Source: Solibacillus sp. FSL K6-1523
Lineage (GTDB): Bacteria > Bacillota > Bacilli > Bacillales_A > Planococcaceae
DNA: 64,000 nucleotides
NCBI RefSeq assembly: GCF_038005225.1
Contig: NZ_JBBOSU010000001.1
Coordinates: 3,212,001 to 3,276,000, forward strand
Direction of reading: 5' to 3'
Shown: piece after piece, positions 26,896 through 37,235 of the stretch
How positions within the stretch are numbered: position 1 is the first letter of the stretch
Layout of the letters: each line of letters opens with the position of its first letter
Made by a program: the position numbers and the translations under genes
Notes under the pieces: generated by a model
Databases searched by the model: none
What the model was told of the DNA's origin: nothing
Seen by the model: only the letters and a program-made list of their open reading frames with translations

Positions 26896-27837
26896 TTATA
26901 GTCGGCGGTTAATGCCATCCATTTGAATTGGAATCGTTACTGCTTTAATACGTTCCATTACTCGCGCAGCTTTCACAACCTCGATATCTCCGCGTTGAGA
27001 CTGTGCTAAATGATGCTCTAGTCCTGCGTAATCAAAGTTTGATGTAATGAACGTTGGTAGTTCCTCACTCATGCGATAATGAAGAATTGTCCCTAAAATT
27101 TCATCACGCGTCCAAGCAGACATCGTTTCGGCGCCAATATCATCAAGCATTAAAACAGGAGCTTTTTTTACATAATCAATTTTACTATTTAATGTATTAT
27201 CTGAAATCGCATTTTTCATTTCACGTAAAAATTCTGGGACAAATACAACGACAGAGCGCACTTTTAATGTCGCCAACTCATTGGCAATTGCACCGAGTAC
27301 AAAGGATTTCCCTACGCCAAACTGACCATATAAATAAAATCCTTTTTTTGGTAACACACCTGTACGACTGTATTCCGCAACAAATTCCGCTGCTTGATCG
27401 GCAATGCTTAAACGGGAATGATTGTCGATTGCTAAATCTTTTAACGTCGCTTTCAACACATCTTTTGGCATATGCATACTAGCAATCATGTTCGCTACAT
27501 CACGTCGCTCGTCCTCTCTTAACTTTTGCTCGCACGGCACATAGGTCGTATCAATCGCATTGTATGTCGTATACAGTTTCGGGACGTGACCCTTTAATAA
27601 ATTCGTACAATTTCTCGTATCACCGCACCCACAGCATTCTGTGTCCTGCGTAATATATTCATATAGCTTCGGCAAACTAATATCGACCATTTGTTTCGTC
27701 ACTTGCTGATTATGTTCTAATAAAAATTGTTGTACTTTCGGATGCTCGACCGTTTCTCTACGCATTGCTTCAAATTGTTCTTCGAAAGACGGCATTTTTT
27801 TCTTTATTTGATTTAATTGTTCATTAATCGGTTCGAT
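26896..27837 (-). CDS. dnaI: Primosomal protein DnaI (helicase loader)
   Basis: DnaI is an AAA+ ATPase that loads the replicative helicase DnaC onto DNA with DnaB and DnaD. The N-terminal zinc-binding helicase-interaction domain (CCGCGDTRNC near residue 70) is followed by the AAA+ core with Walker A GQFGVGKS near 178 and Walker B VLMLDDIG near 228. The first in-frame ATG (27795) has no ribosome site. An ATC at 27837, 6 bp after AGGTGA, would add 14 residues giving (M)EPINEQL, like the MEPI start of B. subtilis DnaI (about 311 residues; 313 here). Start is therefore tentative; the gene is certain. Confidence 0.9.
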   Translation of the reverse strand: MEPINEQLNQIKKKMPSFEEQFEAMRRETVEHPKVQQFLLEHNQQVTKQMVDISLPKLYEYITQDTECCGCGDTRNCTNLLKGHVPKLYTTYNAIDTTYVPCEQKLREDERRDVANMIASMHMPKDVLKATLKDLAIDNHSRLSIADQAAEFVAEYSRTGVLPKKGFYLYGQFGVGKSFVLGAIANELATLKVRSVVVFVPEFLREMKNAISDNTLNSKIDYVKKAPVLMLDDIGAETMSAWTRDEILGTILHYRMSEELPTFITSNFDYAGLEHHLAQSQRGDIEVVKAARVMERIKAVTIPIQMDGINRRL

Positions 27838-27851
27838 TGGAATTCACCTAC

Positions 27852-29225
27852 TTACTTATGTTGTTGTTCTAGCTTTTGCAATATTTTCAAGCGTTCTTTT
27901 TCGAAATCAACTGAGCTTGCATCTTCTTGCTTCGGTTGCTCATTGCGCTTATAAAACCAATCTGGCACTTGTTCGTCACGTGTATTTTTACGGGACGACG
28001 AGGATTTTTGGTATGTTTTATTTCGAGTCGGCGCAGGCTTTGGATTTGCACTTTCCGCCTTCCACTCTGCATACTTATCACGTTCTTGGCGCGCTAAATC
28101 CATCGCTTCCTTCGCCGTTTTCAAATGCTTTCGACTCCAATGGTCGGCAATTTTTTCAACATAACTTCGCGGCAACTTCATATCTGTCGACAGCATGACA
28201 TATTCAAGCAGTACATTTACAACACCAATTGGCATACTGTAAGTTACAACTAAATCTTCTGCCAGCTGAATCGCCGAAGGGAGCGGTTCTTTCCCTTTAT
28301 TAATATCCCGTAAAACTTGTACGGGCGGTGTCGTTTCTAAGTATTGAAGCAATTCCTGTTCCTTTGATAAGTTTTGATGGACGGGTTCTTCCGTTTGCTT
28401 ACTTGGGAAGGTTTTCGTAAACGTCGGCGCGTCTTTTGAAACAGATAATTTATAGTAATCCGCAGCAGCCTTTTTCAGCTTCTCCGTCGGCAACTTCATT
28501 TGTTCATCCAGTGCTAAAATAACAACTTTTTGCATATCCAACGGGGAAAGCTTATACAAAAAGGAAAGCTTCGCAATCATTTCTCGCGCTTCAATTGACA
28601 ACGCAGAAGAAGGGACGAGCTGTTCAGACAAACCCGATTGTAATAATTGAAAATCAAATTGTTCATAATAAAATGGATAATCCTGTTGCTTCGGTGCTTC
28701 TTCATTAAAATCAGTTGGTACATTCGTATGCACCGGTTTATATACATCAATAAACGTCCGGGTCACTTCTTCAAATGCTTCATTATTTGGCTGTATTATA
28801 AAACGTTGACGCAGCTTTCGATAAGGGCCTTCTCCAATTTTGCTAAATAAAAACATCGACAGTAGCGGATCTTTAAAAAAGCTTTGGGCATCTAATGGAC
28901 GCACAAGCTCATATATAAAATGACGACTCGTTCCTAAATCCTTTTTCCATGTCCGCAATAATCCGATCGCTTCTAAAGCAATACGCGCCTCAAACACTTT
29001 CGGGAGCGGCATCGATAACACATTCATTAAATAATAATGGTTCATCTCCTGGGGAACGTAGCTTTCTGCCTCTGCCCATAATGTTAAATACAAACTAATT
29101 GGTTCTGCTCCTGTTAAGGGCTGATAAAACAATGTGACAAGTTGACGTTCATTTGTCGATAATGCATGAGGGAGCTTGATTTCAAAATGATCCGTAGGTT
29201 GTAATTCTTTCATCAAATGAACCAT
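27852..29225 (-). CDS. dnaB: Replication initiation and membrane attachment protein DnaB
   Basis: This 457-residue protein is the Gram-positive DnaB, a helicase co-loader that acts with DnaD and DnaI at oriC and stalled forks. Two DnaD/DnaB-type domains are seen: the N-terminal winged-helix region (EIKLPHALSTNERQLVTLFY) and a C-terminal DDBH2 region with YVEKIADHWSRKHLKTAKEA near residue 361. The C-terminal tail is charged and probably flexible. GAGGGGGG precedes the ATG. It lies between nrdR and dnaI, as in B. subtilis. Confidence 0.93.
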   Translation of the reverse strand: MVHLMKELQPTDHFEIKLPHALSTNERQLVTLFYQPLTGAEPISLYLTLWAEAESYVPQEMNHYYLMNVLSMPLPKVFEARIALEAIGLLRTWKKDLGTSRHFIYELVRPLDAQSFFKDPLLSMFLFSKIGEGPYRKLRQRFIIQPNNEAFEEVTRTFIDVYKPVHTNVPTDFNEEAPKQQDYPFYYEQFDFQLLQSGLSEQLVPSSALSIEAREMIAKLSFLYKLSPLDMQKVVILALDEQMKLPTEKLKKAAADYYKLSVSKDAPTFTKTFPSKQTEEPVHQNLSKEQELLQYLETTPPVQVLRDINKGKEPLPSAIQLAEDLVVTYSMPIGVVNVLLEYVMLSTDMKLPRSYVEKIADHWSRKHLKTAKEAMDLARQERDKYAEWKAESANPKPAPTRNKTYQKSSSSRKNTRDEQVPDWFYKRNEQPKQEDASSVDFEKERLKILQKLEQQHK

Positions 29226-29243
29226 CTTTGTCCCCCCTCTAAA

Positions 29244-29711
29244 CTATTTATCATGCGATTGACGTAGCATAATATCTTTAAGCTCATCTATAAATACAGT
29301 AATATCTTTAAACTGACGATAAACCGACGCAAATCGAACATACGCCACTTCATCAATTTTCGCCAAACGATCCATAACCATTTCACCGACATCTTCTGAA
29401 CGTACTTCGGCATTACCTACACGACGTAGCTCTTTTTCGATGTTCATTACAAGTTCTTCTAATTGATCTAATGGTACTGGACGTTTTTCACACGCACGAA
29501 TCAGTCCACGCAAAACTTTTTCACGCGTAAATTCTTCGCGAGAACCTTCTTTTTTCACGACAATTAATGGTGTTTCTTCTATTTTTTCAAACGTTGTAAA
29601 TCGAAAGCTACACGATTCGCATTCACGACGTCTACGAATTTCTTTATTATCATCAACAGGTCTAGAGTCTACAACACGTGTTCCGTTGTATTGACAAGCT
29701 GGGCATCTCAT
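29244..29711 (-). CDS. nrdR: Transcriptional repressor NrdR
   Basis: This 155-residue regulator represses ribonucleotide reductase genes when dATP is plentiful. The N-terminal zinc ribbon ([17 protein letters not shown], then [12 protein letters not shown]) is followed by an ATP-cone (about 49-139; [20 protein letters not shown]). Its length and both domains match the family. It is 18 bp upstream of dnaB, so the two are probably co-transcribed. Confidence 0.96.
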   Translation of the reverse strand: MRCPACQYNGTRVVDSRPVDDNKEIRRRRECESCSFRFTTFEKIEETPLIVVKKEGSREEFTREKVLRGLIRACEKRPVPLDQLEELVMNIEKELRRVGNAEVRSEDVGEMVMDRLAKIDEVAYVRFASVYRQFKDITVFIDELKDIMLRQSHDK

Positions 29712-29835
29712 AATTTTTTTCTCCTGATTCTTAAGTCATAATCTTATTATAACAAAAATAACACGCGTGAAATAGTCATTCCTGCGCGTGCACCGTTTTC
29801 GAAAATTATACAGCTAAAGAATATGTATGCGCAAT

Positions 29836-29884
29836 AGAAAAAACCTTTGCGAAAAAAAGTTGATTTTTTCGCAAAGGATTTCTA
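29836..29884 (-). terminator. Terminator of gapB
   Basis: On the minus strand CCTTTGCGAAAAAA pairs with TTTTTTCGCAAAGG, followed by TTTTTTCT. It begins about 45 bp after the stop. Confidence 0.9.
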
Positions 29885-29929
29885 TTTTCAATGATTCGGC
29901 GTTTAAACATCAGCTGATTGAAGTTAATG

Positions 29930-30949
29930 TTAAGCGTTTACTGTCGCTAATTCTTTAGCAATTTTCACTGTTAAGTCTACAACGCGAGCAGAATAACCCC
30001 ACTCATTGTCATACCAAGCTAAAACCTTTACTTTACGGTCACCTAAAACGATTGTTGTTAAACCGTCAACTGTAGAAGAGAAAGTTGTTGTATTGAAGTC
30101 AGAAGATACAAGTGGCTCCATTGTGAAGTTTAAAATACCTTTCATTTTACCTTCAGCTGCCGCTTTGAATGCATTATTTACTTCTTCTACTGTTACATCT
30201 TTTTCTAAGTCTACAACTAAGTCTACTAAAGAAACATTCGGTGTTGGTACACGTAATGCCATACCGTGAATTTTGCCATCTAATTCTGGTAACACTAGGC
30301 GTAATGCTTTTGCTGCACCAGTTGAAGTTGGAATAATTGACGATGCACAGTTACGCGCACGACGTAAATCTTTATGTGGGTTATCGATGTTGTTTTGGTC
30401 ATTTGTATAAGCATGAACTGTTGTCATTAAGCCGTTTACAATACCAAACTCATCATTTAATACTTTCGCTACTGGAGCTAAGCAGTTTGTTGTACAAGAT
30501 GCATTCGAAATAACATCATGCTTTGCTAAATCTAATTTCTCATCGTTTACACCTAGAACAACCGTAATATCTTCGTTTTTACCTGGAGCAGTTAAAATAA
30601 CTTTTTTCGCGCCAGCTTCTAAATGCATTGCTGCTTTGTCACGGTCATTAAATTTACCAGTTGCTTCGATAACGATATCTACACCCATCTCAGTCCAAGG
30701 TAATTTTAATGGATCACGTTCGCTCACTAATACAACACGTTTACCATTTACAATTAAAGCGCCTTCTTCAGCTTCAACTGTTCCTGGGAATGTACCATGA
30801 TTTGTGTCATACTTAATTAAATGTGCTAACGTTTCAGCTGGATAACTAGCATTAACTGCAACGATATTTACATTACCTTGCATCATCGCCTGTCTGAAAA
30901 CCATACGACCGATACGGCCAAAACCATTGATTGCAATAGAAACTGTCAT
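29930..30949 (-). CDS. gapB: Glyceraldehyde-3-phosphate dehydrogenase, GapB type
   Basis: This 339-residue enzyme interconverts glyceraldehyde-3-phosphate and 1,3-bisphosphoglycerate. NGFGRIGR marks the nucleotide fold and Cys152 in SNASCTTNC is catalytic. After the second beta strand the chain reads AVNASYP instead of the acidic VND of NAD-specific enzymes, which fits NADP use and a gluconeogenic role, as does NNIDNPHKDLRRAR (GapB-like). It lies between coaE and nrdR, matching the B. subtilis gapB locus except that speD is missing. Confidence 0.93.
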   Translation of the reverse strand: MTVSIAINGFGRIGRMVFRQAMMQGNVNIVAVNASYPAETLAHLIKYDTNHGTFPGTVEAEEGALIVNGKRVVLVSERDPLKLPWTEMGVDIVIEATGKFNDRDKAAMHLEAGAKKVILTAPGKNEDITVVLGVNDEKLDLAKHDVISNASCTTNCLAPVAKVLNDEFGIVNGLMTTVHAYTNDQNNIDNPHKDLRRARNCASSIIPTSTGAAKALRLVLPELDGKIHGMALRVPTPNVSLVDLVVDLEKDVTVEEVNNAFKAAAEGKMKGILNFTMEPLVSSDFNTTTFSSTVDGLTTIVLGDRKVKVLAWYDNEWGYSARVVDLTVKIAKELATVNA

Positions 30950-31118
30950 ATTATTTAAATCCTCCTAAAAGTACGATTAAGTCTAATTGTTATATTCGCT
31001 CATTAGTATAACACATTTTTTCTAATAGTGAACATATTTAAATAACAATAATAAAGTTGTTATTTTCTGAAAACGATTACATACGTACTTACAAAAAAAT
31101 TTATCGCTCATCACAAAT

Positions 31119-31151
31119 AGAATGCATCGTTAGACAAAAACGATGCATTCT
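31119..31151 (-). terminator. Hairpin after coaE, probable terminator of polA-mutM-coaE
   Basis: AGAATGCATCGTT pairs perfectly with AACGATGCATTCT around 7 nt. The following minus-strand T tract is short, so termination is likely but not certain. Confidence 0.65.
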
Positions 31152-31164
31152 CGGTTCGAAAACA

Positions 31165-31776
31165 TTATTCGCTTATAGCAACCCGGGTCACTTGCCACTG
31201 CTTCAAAATTTGCTCTAATTGCTCAGCCGTCTCTTCTAGCGTGCCATTATTAAAAATGACAGCATCTGCCAATGCTTCTTTTTCGGCAACGGGAATTTGC
31301 GTCGCAATACGGGCGCGCGCTTCTTCCATCGACAAGCCATTTCGTTTCATAAGACGGTCAAGTTGATTTTTCTCTGAAACAGTCACTACCAAGATTTTTT
31401 CAACAAAATGCTGAAGCTTACTTTCGAATAATAATGGTATGTCCATAATGACGGTTTGTTCACCTTTTGCTACATGTCCATCCCGCTGACGAATCATTTC
31501 CGCACGAATGGCCGGATGAATTATACCATTGAGTACCGCGCGCTTTTCTTCATCATGAAAAATAATCGCACCCACTTTTGCACGATCCATCGTCCCGTCC
31601 GTTGCAATAACTTCAGGACCAAACGCCTCGGCAATTTGCTGCAACGTGTTCGTTCCAGGCTCCACTACTTGGCGCGCTACTAAATCGGCATCGACAATTG
31701 GTAGTTTATAAGCCTCCAGCATTTTTGCGACCGTACTTTTTCCACTAGCAATACTTCCGGTTAACCCAATAATCAT
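31165..31776 (-). CDS. coaE: Dephospho-CoA kinase
   Basis: This 203-residue P-loop kinase performs the last step of coenzyme A synthesis, phosphorylating dephospho-CoA. MIIGLTGSIASGKSTV at the N-terminus contains the Walker A; PIVDADLVARQVVEPG near 30 and DIPLLFESKL near 115 are family motifs. The ATG at 31776 follows AAGGGG; the longer frame extends into mutM. It lies 13 bp after mutM, in the conserved polA-mutM-coaE order. Confidence 0.95.
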   Translation of the reverse strand: MIIGLTGSIASGKSTVAKMLEAYKLPIVDADLVARQVVEPGTNTLQQIAEAFGPEVIATDGTMDRAKVGAIIFHDEEKRAVLNGIIHPAIRAEMIRQRDGHVAKGEQTVIMDIPLLFESKLQHFVEKILVVTVSEKNQLDRLMKRNGLSMEEARARIATQIPVAEKEALADAVIFNNGTLEETAEQLEQILKQWQVTRVAISE

Positions 31777-31789
31777 ATAATTACACCCC

Positions 31790-32662
31790 TTATTTTTGAC
31801 AATATGGGCAATAGACAGATGTTCTTCCGCCAATGACCATTGACTTTGTTTCAGTTCCACACGCTAAACAATCTTTCTTGCCGTACATTTTCAGTCGATG
31901 CTGCATCGTCCCCGCCCCGCCATTAATGCTGCGATAATCTGAAATGGTCGAGCCACCTAAGTCGATACTTTCTTGAAGCACCTCACAAATAACTTGAAAC
32001 AATGCTTCTTTCCTCGCCTGACTGATGCGATTTGTTTTACGCCCAGGATGAATGCCCATTTTAAAAAGTGCCTCGGTCGCGTAAATATTGCCGCAACCAG
32101 AAATGACTTGGCCATCCATAATGACTTCTTTAATAGGCTTATTCGCATATTTTGGTTTTTCACTTTGCGCCAAAAAGAACGCACAAGCTTCTTCATCAAA
32201 CGGCTCTGGCGCCATTTTCAATAGTGGTGGATGATCCGCGATTTCCTTTAAAAAACGCAATTCTCCAAAACGGCGAATGTCCGAATACACTAATAGCTCA
32301 CCCGTCGTTAATGTAAAGACGGCATGAACATGCTTGCGAAATTTTTCCTCTGTAATTTCCAGCACATCGCCTACGACAAACCACGCGCCACTCATCCCTA
32401 AATGATTGACCAAAACAAAGGACTCCCCTTCATTTTCAAGCATGAAGAAAATGTATTTCGAACGCCTTTTAATTTCTAATATCGTCCAATTTTGCAGCAG
32501 TTGTTCAAATAAATGCGGTTCCATATTTTTAACAATCGCTTGTTTGCCCGCCTCATTGGAAGCAAAAATCACGCTGGATAATGTGACTTTTTCAATCGTT
32601 TTCCCTTCCACAATCGGCTTTAAATCGCGGACAACGCCTTCTACTTCTGGTAATTCCGGCAT
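31790..32662 (-). CDS. mutM: Formamidopyrimidine-DNA glycosylase
   Basis: This 290-residue base-excision enzyme removes 8-oxoguanine and other oxidised purines and cleaves the abasic site. The N-terminal PELPEVEGV places the catalytic proline at position 2; helix-two-turn-helix region QVISGCGNIYATEALF near 170; C-terminal zinc finger CLACGTETK ... CPYC. AAGGAG precedes the ATG. It is 12 bp downstream of polA and 13 bp upstream of coaE, so the repair and CoA genes form one transcript. Confidence 0.96.
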   Translation of the reverse strand: MPELPEVEGVVRDLKPIVEGKTIEKVTLSSVIFASNEAGKQAIVKNMEPHLFEQLLQNWTILEIKRRSKYIFFMLENEGESFVLVNHLGMSGAWFVVGDVLEITEEKFRKHVHAVFTLTTGELLVYSDIRRFGELRFLKEIADHPPLLKMAPEPFDEEACAFFLAQSEKPKYANKPIKEVIMDGQVISGCGNIYATEALFKMGIHPGRKTNRISQARKEALFQVICEVLQESIDLGGSTISDYRSINGGAGTMQHRLKMYGKKDCLACGTETKSMVIGGRTSVYCPYCQK

Positions 32663-32674
32663 GATGACAACTCC

Positions 32675-35302
32675 TTACTTCGCGTCGTACCATGTGTCGC
32701 CATATGAAAAATCAACCTTCAATGGCACTAATAATTGAATCGCGTTTTCCATCACTTCAGGTACGATACGTTCTAAAATTTCAATTTCTTCTTTAGGTGC
32801 TTCAAAAATTAATTCATCGTGTACTTGTAGCAATAATTTTGCCTGCAAGCCCTCTTGTTGCAAACGCGCATCCATATCAAGCATTGCTTTTTTAATAATG
32901 TCTGCTGCACTTCCTTGAATTGGTGTATTCATTGCTGTTCGCTCTGCAAAGCTACGCAAATTAAAATTCGAGCTCGTAATATCTGGTAAATAACGACGAC
33001 GGTTTAAAATCGTTGTCACAAACCCTTGCTCTTTCGCATCTTCAACGATTGAATCCATGTAATTTTTTACACCCGGGAAGCTTGCTAAATAGTTTTCGAT
33101 AAAGGTTGCTGCTTCTTTACGAGTAATGTCTAAGCTTTGCGATAAACCATAATCACTAATACCATAAACAATTCCAAAATTTACTGCCTTCGCTGTTCTA
33201 CGCATATTGCTCGTCACTTCATCCGCCTCGACCTTAAATACATCCATCGCGGTTCTCGTATGAATATCCATCCCTTGTTTAAATGCATCCACTAACGCAG
33301 GGTCCTCACACATATGCGCCAATACACGTAATTCAATTTGAGAATAGTCTGCCGCAAATAAAATCCAGTCTTTTTTAGACGGAATAAACGCTTGTCGTAT
33401 TTTTCGCCCTTCTTCTAAACGAATCGGGATGTTTTGTAAGTTCGGATCAGTTGAACTTAAGCGACCTGTTGCCGTTAACGCTTGTTGGAAACGGGTATGC
33501 ACTTTTGAATCTGCTTCATGAATTTCTTTCGTTAATCCTTCAATATAAGTTGATTGCAGTTTCGCCAATGTTCGATACGTTAAAATATGCTGCACAATTT
33601 CATGCTCTGATTGAAGCTTTTCTAACACATCCGCCGCGGTAGAATAGCCTGTTTTCGTTTTTTTAATAACAGGCAAACCGAGTTTATCAAATAAAATAAC
33701 CCCTAATTGCTTCGGTGAATTAATATTAAACGTTTCGCCTGCCGCTTCGTAAATCGTCGCTTCGATTACATCTAGTTTTTGCTTTAAGTCAGCACCCATT
33801 TGCTGTAATGTATCGGCGTTTACTGTAATGCCCTCGCTCTCCATCTTCCCTAAAATATGCGCAAGTGGTAGCTCTAGCTCGTTATATAACTCAAACTGTT
33901 CATTCGATTTTAATTTTCCTTCTAGAATCGGCTGTAACGTCCAAATCGCCATTGCTTTTCGGCTCACATGCTCTGCCAATACATCTGTTGCTGGAACAGC
34001 CCATTTTGCACCTTTTCCATAAACAGATTCATTGGACTGGACATTTTGATAACCAAATTCTTTTGCAAGTGTCGCTACGTCATCACCCGATATAGATGGT
34101 TTCATAATGTAAGAAGCTAATAATAAATCAAATTCAACACCCTTTAACTCAATGCCTAAACGGTGTAGCATCGCCTGTGTTGCTTTACTGTCCGTCACGT
34201 ATTTTTTCTTCGCCGCATCTTCTAACCATTCTTTTAAAGCGCTATTTTCCGCAATACTATCAACAGATGTAAAGGTTGTATTCGCACCATCCGTTAACGC
34301 TAACCCAAGCGCCGCACAGCTATGATAATGCTCATTTTCAAGCTCTAAATGCATTGCCATCGTATTTTGAAGCATGTCCGCTGTGACAACTTCTTTTATT
34401 GAAAAGTGTAGCTCTTCTTGCTCAATTTCCTCATTTTCAAAATCACTTTTTTCAATCAATGATTTAAAGCCGAGCTCCTGCCACACTTCCAGTAATTTCT
34501 CTTCATTTGGGCCTGCATAAGCTAGCTCATTTAATGACACTTCAATCGGCGCTTCCGTATGGATTGTCACTAACTTTTTCGATAAATGGGCAAGCTCTTC
34601 ATGTTCAATCAGCTTTTCCTTCATTTTAGATGCTTTCATCGAACCGATTGCCTCGTAAAGTACTTCGATTGTTCCGTGCTCTTTTAATAGCTTAATTGCG
34701 GTCTTTTCACCGACACCCGGCACACCAGGAATATTATCGGATTGGTCACCCATTAAGCCTTTCATATCAATAATTTGCTCAGGTGTTAAGCCGTATTTTT
34801 CTTCAATATAGGCAGGTGTATATTTTTCAATATCCGTAATCCCTTTACGCGTAATATATACCGTTACCTCATCTGAAGCTAATTGCGTTAAATCTTTATC
34901 ACCTGAAATGATGATTACTTCAGTTCCCTGTGCTGCGGCTTGTTTCGCTAAAGTACCAATAATATCATCCGCTTCATACATAGCGAGCTCATAGCGCTTA
35001 ATTTGATACGCATCAACCAACTTTCGAATGTAGGGGAATTGCTCCGATAGTTCAGATGGCGTTTTTTGACGTCCACCTTTGTATTCTCCGTAAGATTCAT
35101 GGCGGAATGTCGTTTTTCCCGCATCAAACGCAACAAGCATTTGTGTCGGATTTTCCTCACCAATAATTTTTTGTAGCATCGTCGTAAAGCCGTAAGTAGC
35201 ATTCGTATGGATCCCACTATCATTTGTTAGCGGTGGTAATGCAAAAAATGCACGATACGCTAAACTATTCCCATCTAATAAAAGTAATTTTTCTTTCGTC
35301 AT
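32675..35302 (-). CDS. polA: DNA polymerase I
   Basis: This 875-residue repair and Okazaki-maturation polymerase has an N-terminal 5' nuclease (LLLLDGNSLAYRAFFALP), a central 3'-5' exonuclease-like domain and a polymerase domain with motif A DYSQIELRVLAH, motif B RRTAKAVNFGIVYG and motif C LQVHDELIFE. The exonuclease region reads MHLELENEHYH where active enzymes have the metal-binding DxE, so proofreading is probably lost, as in other Bacillus/Geobacillus enzymes. The ATG at 35302 follows GGAGGAACACAGC. Confidence 0.96.
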   Translation of the reverse strand: MTKEKLLLLDGNSLAYRAFFALPPLTNDSGIHTNATYGFTTMLQKIIGEENPTQMLVAFDAGKTTFRHESYGEYKGGRQKTPSELSEQFPYIRKLVDAYQIKRYELAMYEADDIIGTLAKQAAAQGTEVIIISGDKDLTQLASDEVTVYITRKGITDIEKYTPAYIEEKYGLTPEQIIDMKGLMGDQSDNIPGVPGVGEKTAIKLLKEHGTIEVLYEAIGSMKASKMKEKLIEHEELAHLSKKLVTIHTEAPIEVSLNELAYAGPNEEKLLEVWQELGFKSLIEKSDFENEEIEQEELHFSIKEVVTADMLQNTMAMHLELENEHYHSCAALGLALTDGANTTFTSVDSIAENSALKEWLEDAAKKKYVTDSKATQAMLHRLGIELKGVEFDLLLASYIMKPSISGDDVATLAKEFGYQNVQSNESVYGKGAKWAVPATDVLAEHVSRKAMAIWTLQPILEGKLKSNEQFELYNELELPLAHILGKMESEGITVNADTLQQMGADLKQKLDVIEATIYEAAGETFNINSPKQLGVILFDKLGLPVIKKTKTGYSTAADVLEKLQSEHEIVQHILTYRTLAKLQSTYIEGLTKEIHEADSKVHTRFQQALTATGRLSSTDPNLQNIPIRLEEGRKIRQAFIPSKKDWILFAADYSQIELRVLAHMCEDPALVDAFKQGMDIHTRTAMDVFKVEADEVTSNMRRTAKAVNFGIVYGISDYGLSQSLDITRKEAATFIENYLASFPGVKNYMDSIVEDAKEQGFVTTILNRRRYLPDITSSNFNLRSFAERTAMNTPIQGSAADIIKKAMLDMDARLQQEGLQAKLLLQVHDELIFEAPKEEIEILERIVPEVMENAIQLLVPLKVDFSYGDTWYDAK

Positions 35303-35414
35303 GCTGTGTTCCTCCAATACAATCCATTTATATCAACATAAAGTCACTTATCTGTTCTCCTTCTACTTTAGCGATTGTTTTACCGAAATGCCAATATAAG
35401 TGTAGAAAAAACAA

Positions 35415-35456
35415 GAAAAAAGCCTAGAAGGAAGAACTACTCCACGCTCTAGGCTT
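35415..35456 (-). terminator. Terminator of the second chemoreceptor gene
   Basis: On the minus strand AAGCCTAGA pairs with TCTAGGCTT, followed by TTTTTC. It begins about 45 bp after the stop. Confidence 0.8.
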
Positions 35457-35500
35457 GTCATTTAAATTTGCGCTCCTGTCGCTATCATTTCGTCGCAGAA

Positions 35501-37183
35501 TTATATAGTAAATCGATTAATTTGAGATTTTAATTTAATAATCATTTCATTTAGCTCTGTTGCAATACTTAACATTTCTTCAGAAGAAGCTGTTTGCTCT
35601 TCCATCGATGCTGCAATGCTTTGTGAATGATCATTTGTAGCTTCTAATGATTGTACTGTTGCATTAGTTGTTTCTAGAATTTGCTGTGAACCATTCGAAA
35701 TTTCTTGAATCGTCATCGTCACCGTTTGAATCTCTTTATTCATCTCGTCCACTAAGTTAGAAATCGTATTAAATGTTTCACCTGCCGAATAAATTGTCAA
35801 ACTTTCCTGCTCAATTTTAGAAACTACATTATTCATGGCAACAACGGATTCATTTGAATCTATTTGCATCTCAGCTATTAAAGAGGTAATATTGCTTGCT
35901 GAGTTAGCTGATTGCTCCGCTAAAGAACGAATTTCATCTGCTACAACAGCAAAACCTTTCCCATATTCACCAGCACGTGCTGCTTCAATGGCCGCATTTA
36001 ATGCTAGTAAATTAATTTGGTCTGAAATATTTGAAATAATCTTCGTAATTTGGCTTACTTCTGTAGAGCGGCTATTCATCTGCTGCGTCTTAGCTAATGA
36101 TAGCTTAGCTGTCTCATTGATGCCCTCAATCCCAGCAACTGATTTTTGAATAACTTCATTTCCTTGTGTTGCTACATTTGCCGCATTACTTGCTTCATTT
36201 GAAACCGACTGAGTTAAATCTGATATATCTGTAATTTGATCAACAATTTGTTGTACTGCTACACGATTTTGAGTTGCTCCTGATGTGATAAGCTCTGTAC
36301 TTGATGCAATTTCTTGAATGGCACCAGAAACTTGATTGGATGCAATCGTTAATTGCTCTACACTCAATTTTAATGTAGTTGAACCTTCTTCTACATGTTG
36401 AGAAGTATCCGTAACATGCACAATCGTTTCTCTTAATTGAGACTGCATGTGTTCGAAGCTCTGTGCTAAACGACCAATTTCATCCTGCCCTTTTACTTCA
36501 AGTTGCTTAGATAAGTCTCCTGCTGCTACAACCTCTGTATGATCCGCTAATACGATTAAAGGATTAACAATCCTTTTGGAAATTATCACCGCTACAATCG
36601 AACCTAAAGTTACTGCAACAACTAAAAGGCCCATAACAATTTTTATTAAAAAACTATTTAACTCATCAATAAAATCGGCATCAGCATCTAATCCTAATAC
36701 AGAATCCGTTCCTGGGATTTGTAAAAACGTTGATTTATGCTTTCCATAATCGTCTTCATAAATTTCACTCACAATCATATCCCGTGTGCTTAATGCCTTA
36801 GCTTGATCAGATGTAAATGCTAATGGTGTTAAATAGTCATCGGCATTACCTAAGGCTAATATCACTTCTTCTCCATCTACCTTACTCATAATATAGACAT
36901 TTTCTAGCTCAAATTCATTTTGGAATGCTGTGATTTCTCGCTGTAACTCCTTGTAGGTAGCTTCATCAGATTTTGCATTATTTACAATGTCTGCATCAAA
37001 CATCACACTAAACTTTTCCATATTTAATATTAAATTTTGATTGTACTGCGGGATAATATGACTAGTGATTAAATTACTTGAAACGAAAAATAGTACAGCA
37101 CCAAAAACGATACTCACCGCAACAATCGGAATCAAAACTGCTAACAGAACCTTCGATTTTACTGAATTCATAATTTTTAACAT
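35501..37183 (-). CDS. Methyl-accepting chemotaxis protein
   Basis: This 560-residue chemoreceptor has a membrane helix at about 12-34, an extracellular sensor region (about 38-180, probably a dCache/sCache-like fold), a second helix (181-203), HAMP (about 205-258) and the signalling domain with tip [20 protein letters not shown]. The ATG follows AGGTAGC. A better-looking ribosome site, AAGGAGGG, lies about 30 bp upstream of the ATG with no in-frame start after it. The gene begins 53 bp after the stop of an ATP-grasp gene with no terminator between them, so the two are probably co-transcribed. Confidence 0.9.
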   Translation of the reverse strand: MLKIMNSVKSKVLLAVLIPIVAVSIVFGAVLFFVSSNLITSHIIPQYNQNLILNMEKFSVMFDADIVNNAKSDEATYKELQREITAFQNEFELENVYIMSKVDGEEVILALGNADDYLTPLAFTSDQAKALSTRDMIVSEIYEDDYGKHKSTFLQIPGTDSVLGLDADADFIDELNSFLIKIVMGLLVVAVTLGSIVAVIISKRIVNPLIVLADHTEVVAAGDLSKQLEVKGQDEIGRLAQSFEHMQSQLRETIVHVTDTSQHVEEGSTTLKLSVEQLTIASNQVSGAIQEIASSTELITSGATQNRVAVQQIVDQITDISDLTQSVSNEASNAANVATQGNEVIQKSVAGIEGINETAKLSLAKTQQMNSRSTEVSQITKIISNISDQINLLALNAAIEAARAGEYGKGFAVVADEIRSLAEQSANSASNITSLIAEMQIDSNESVVAMNNVVSKIEQESLTIYSAGETFNTISNLVDEMNKEIQTVTMTIQEISNGSQQILETTNATVQSLEATNDHSQSIAASMEEQTASSEEMLSIATELNEMIIKLKSQINRFTI

Positions 37184-37235
37184 TGGTAGCTACCTATAAT
37201 TAATAGTAGCTTTTCCCTCCTTGCTATTTTGAATT

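Noticed and set aside
27054-27482. 142-codon plus-strand frame opposite dnaI
   Set aside because: Antisense to a conserved AAA+ gene and without family similarity.
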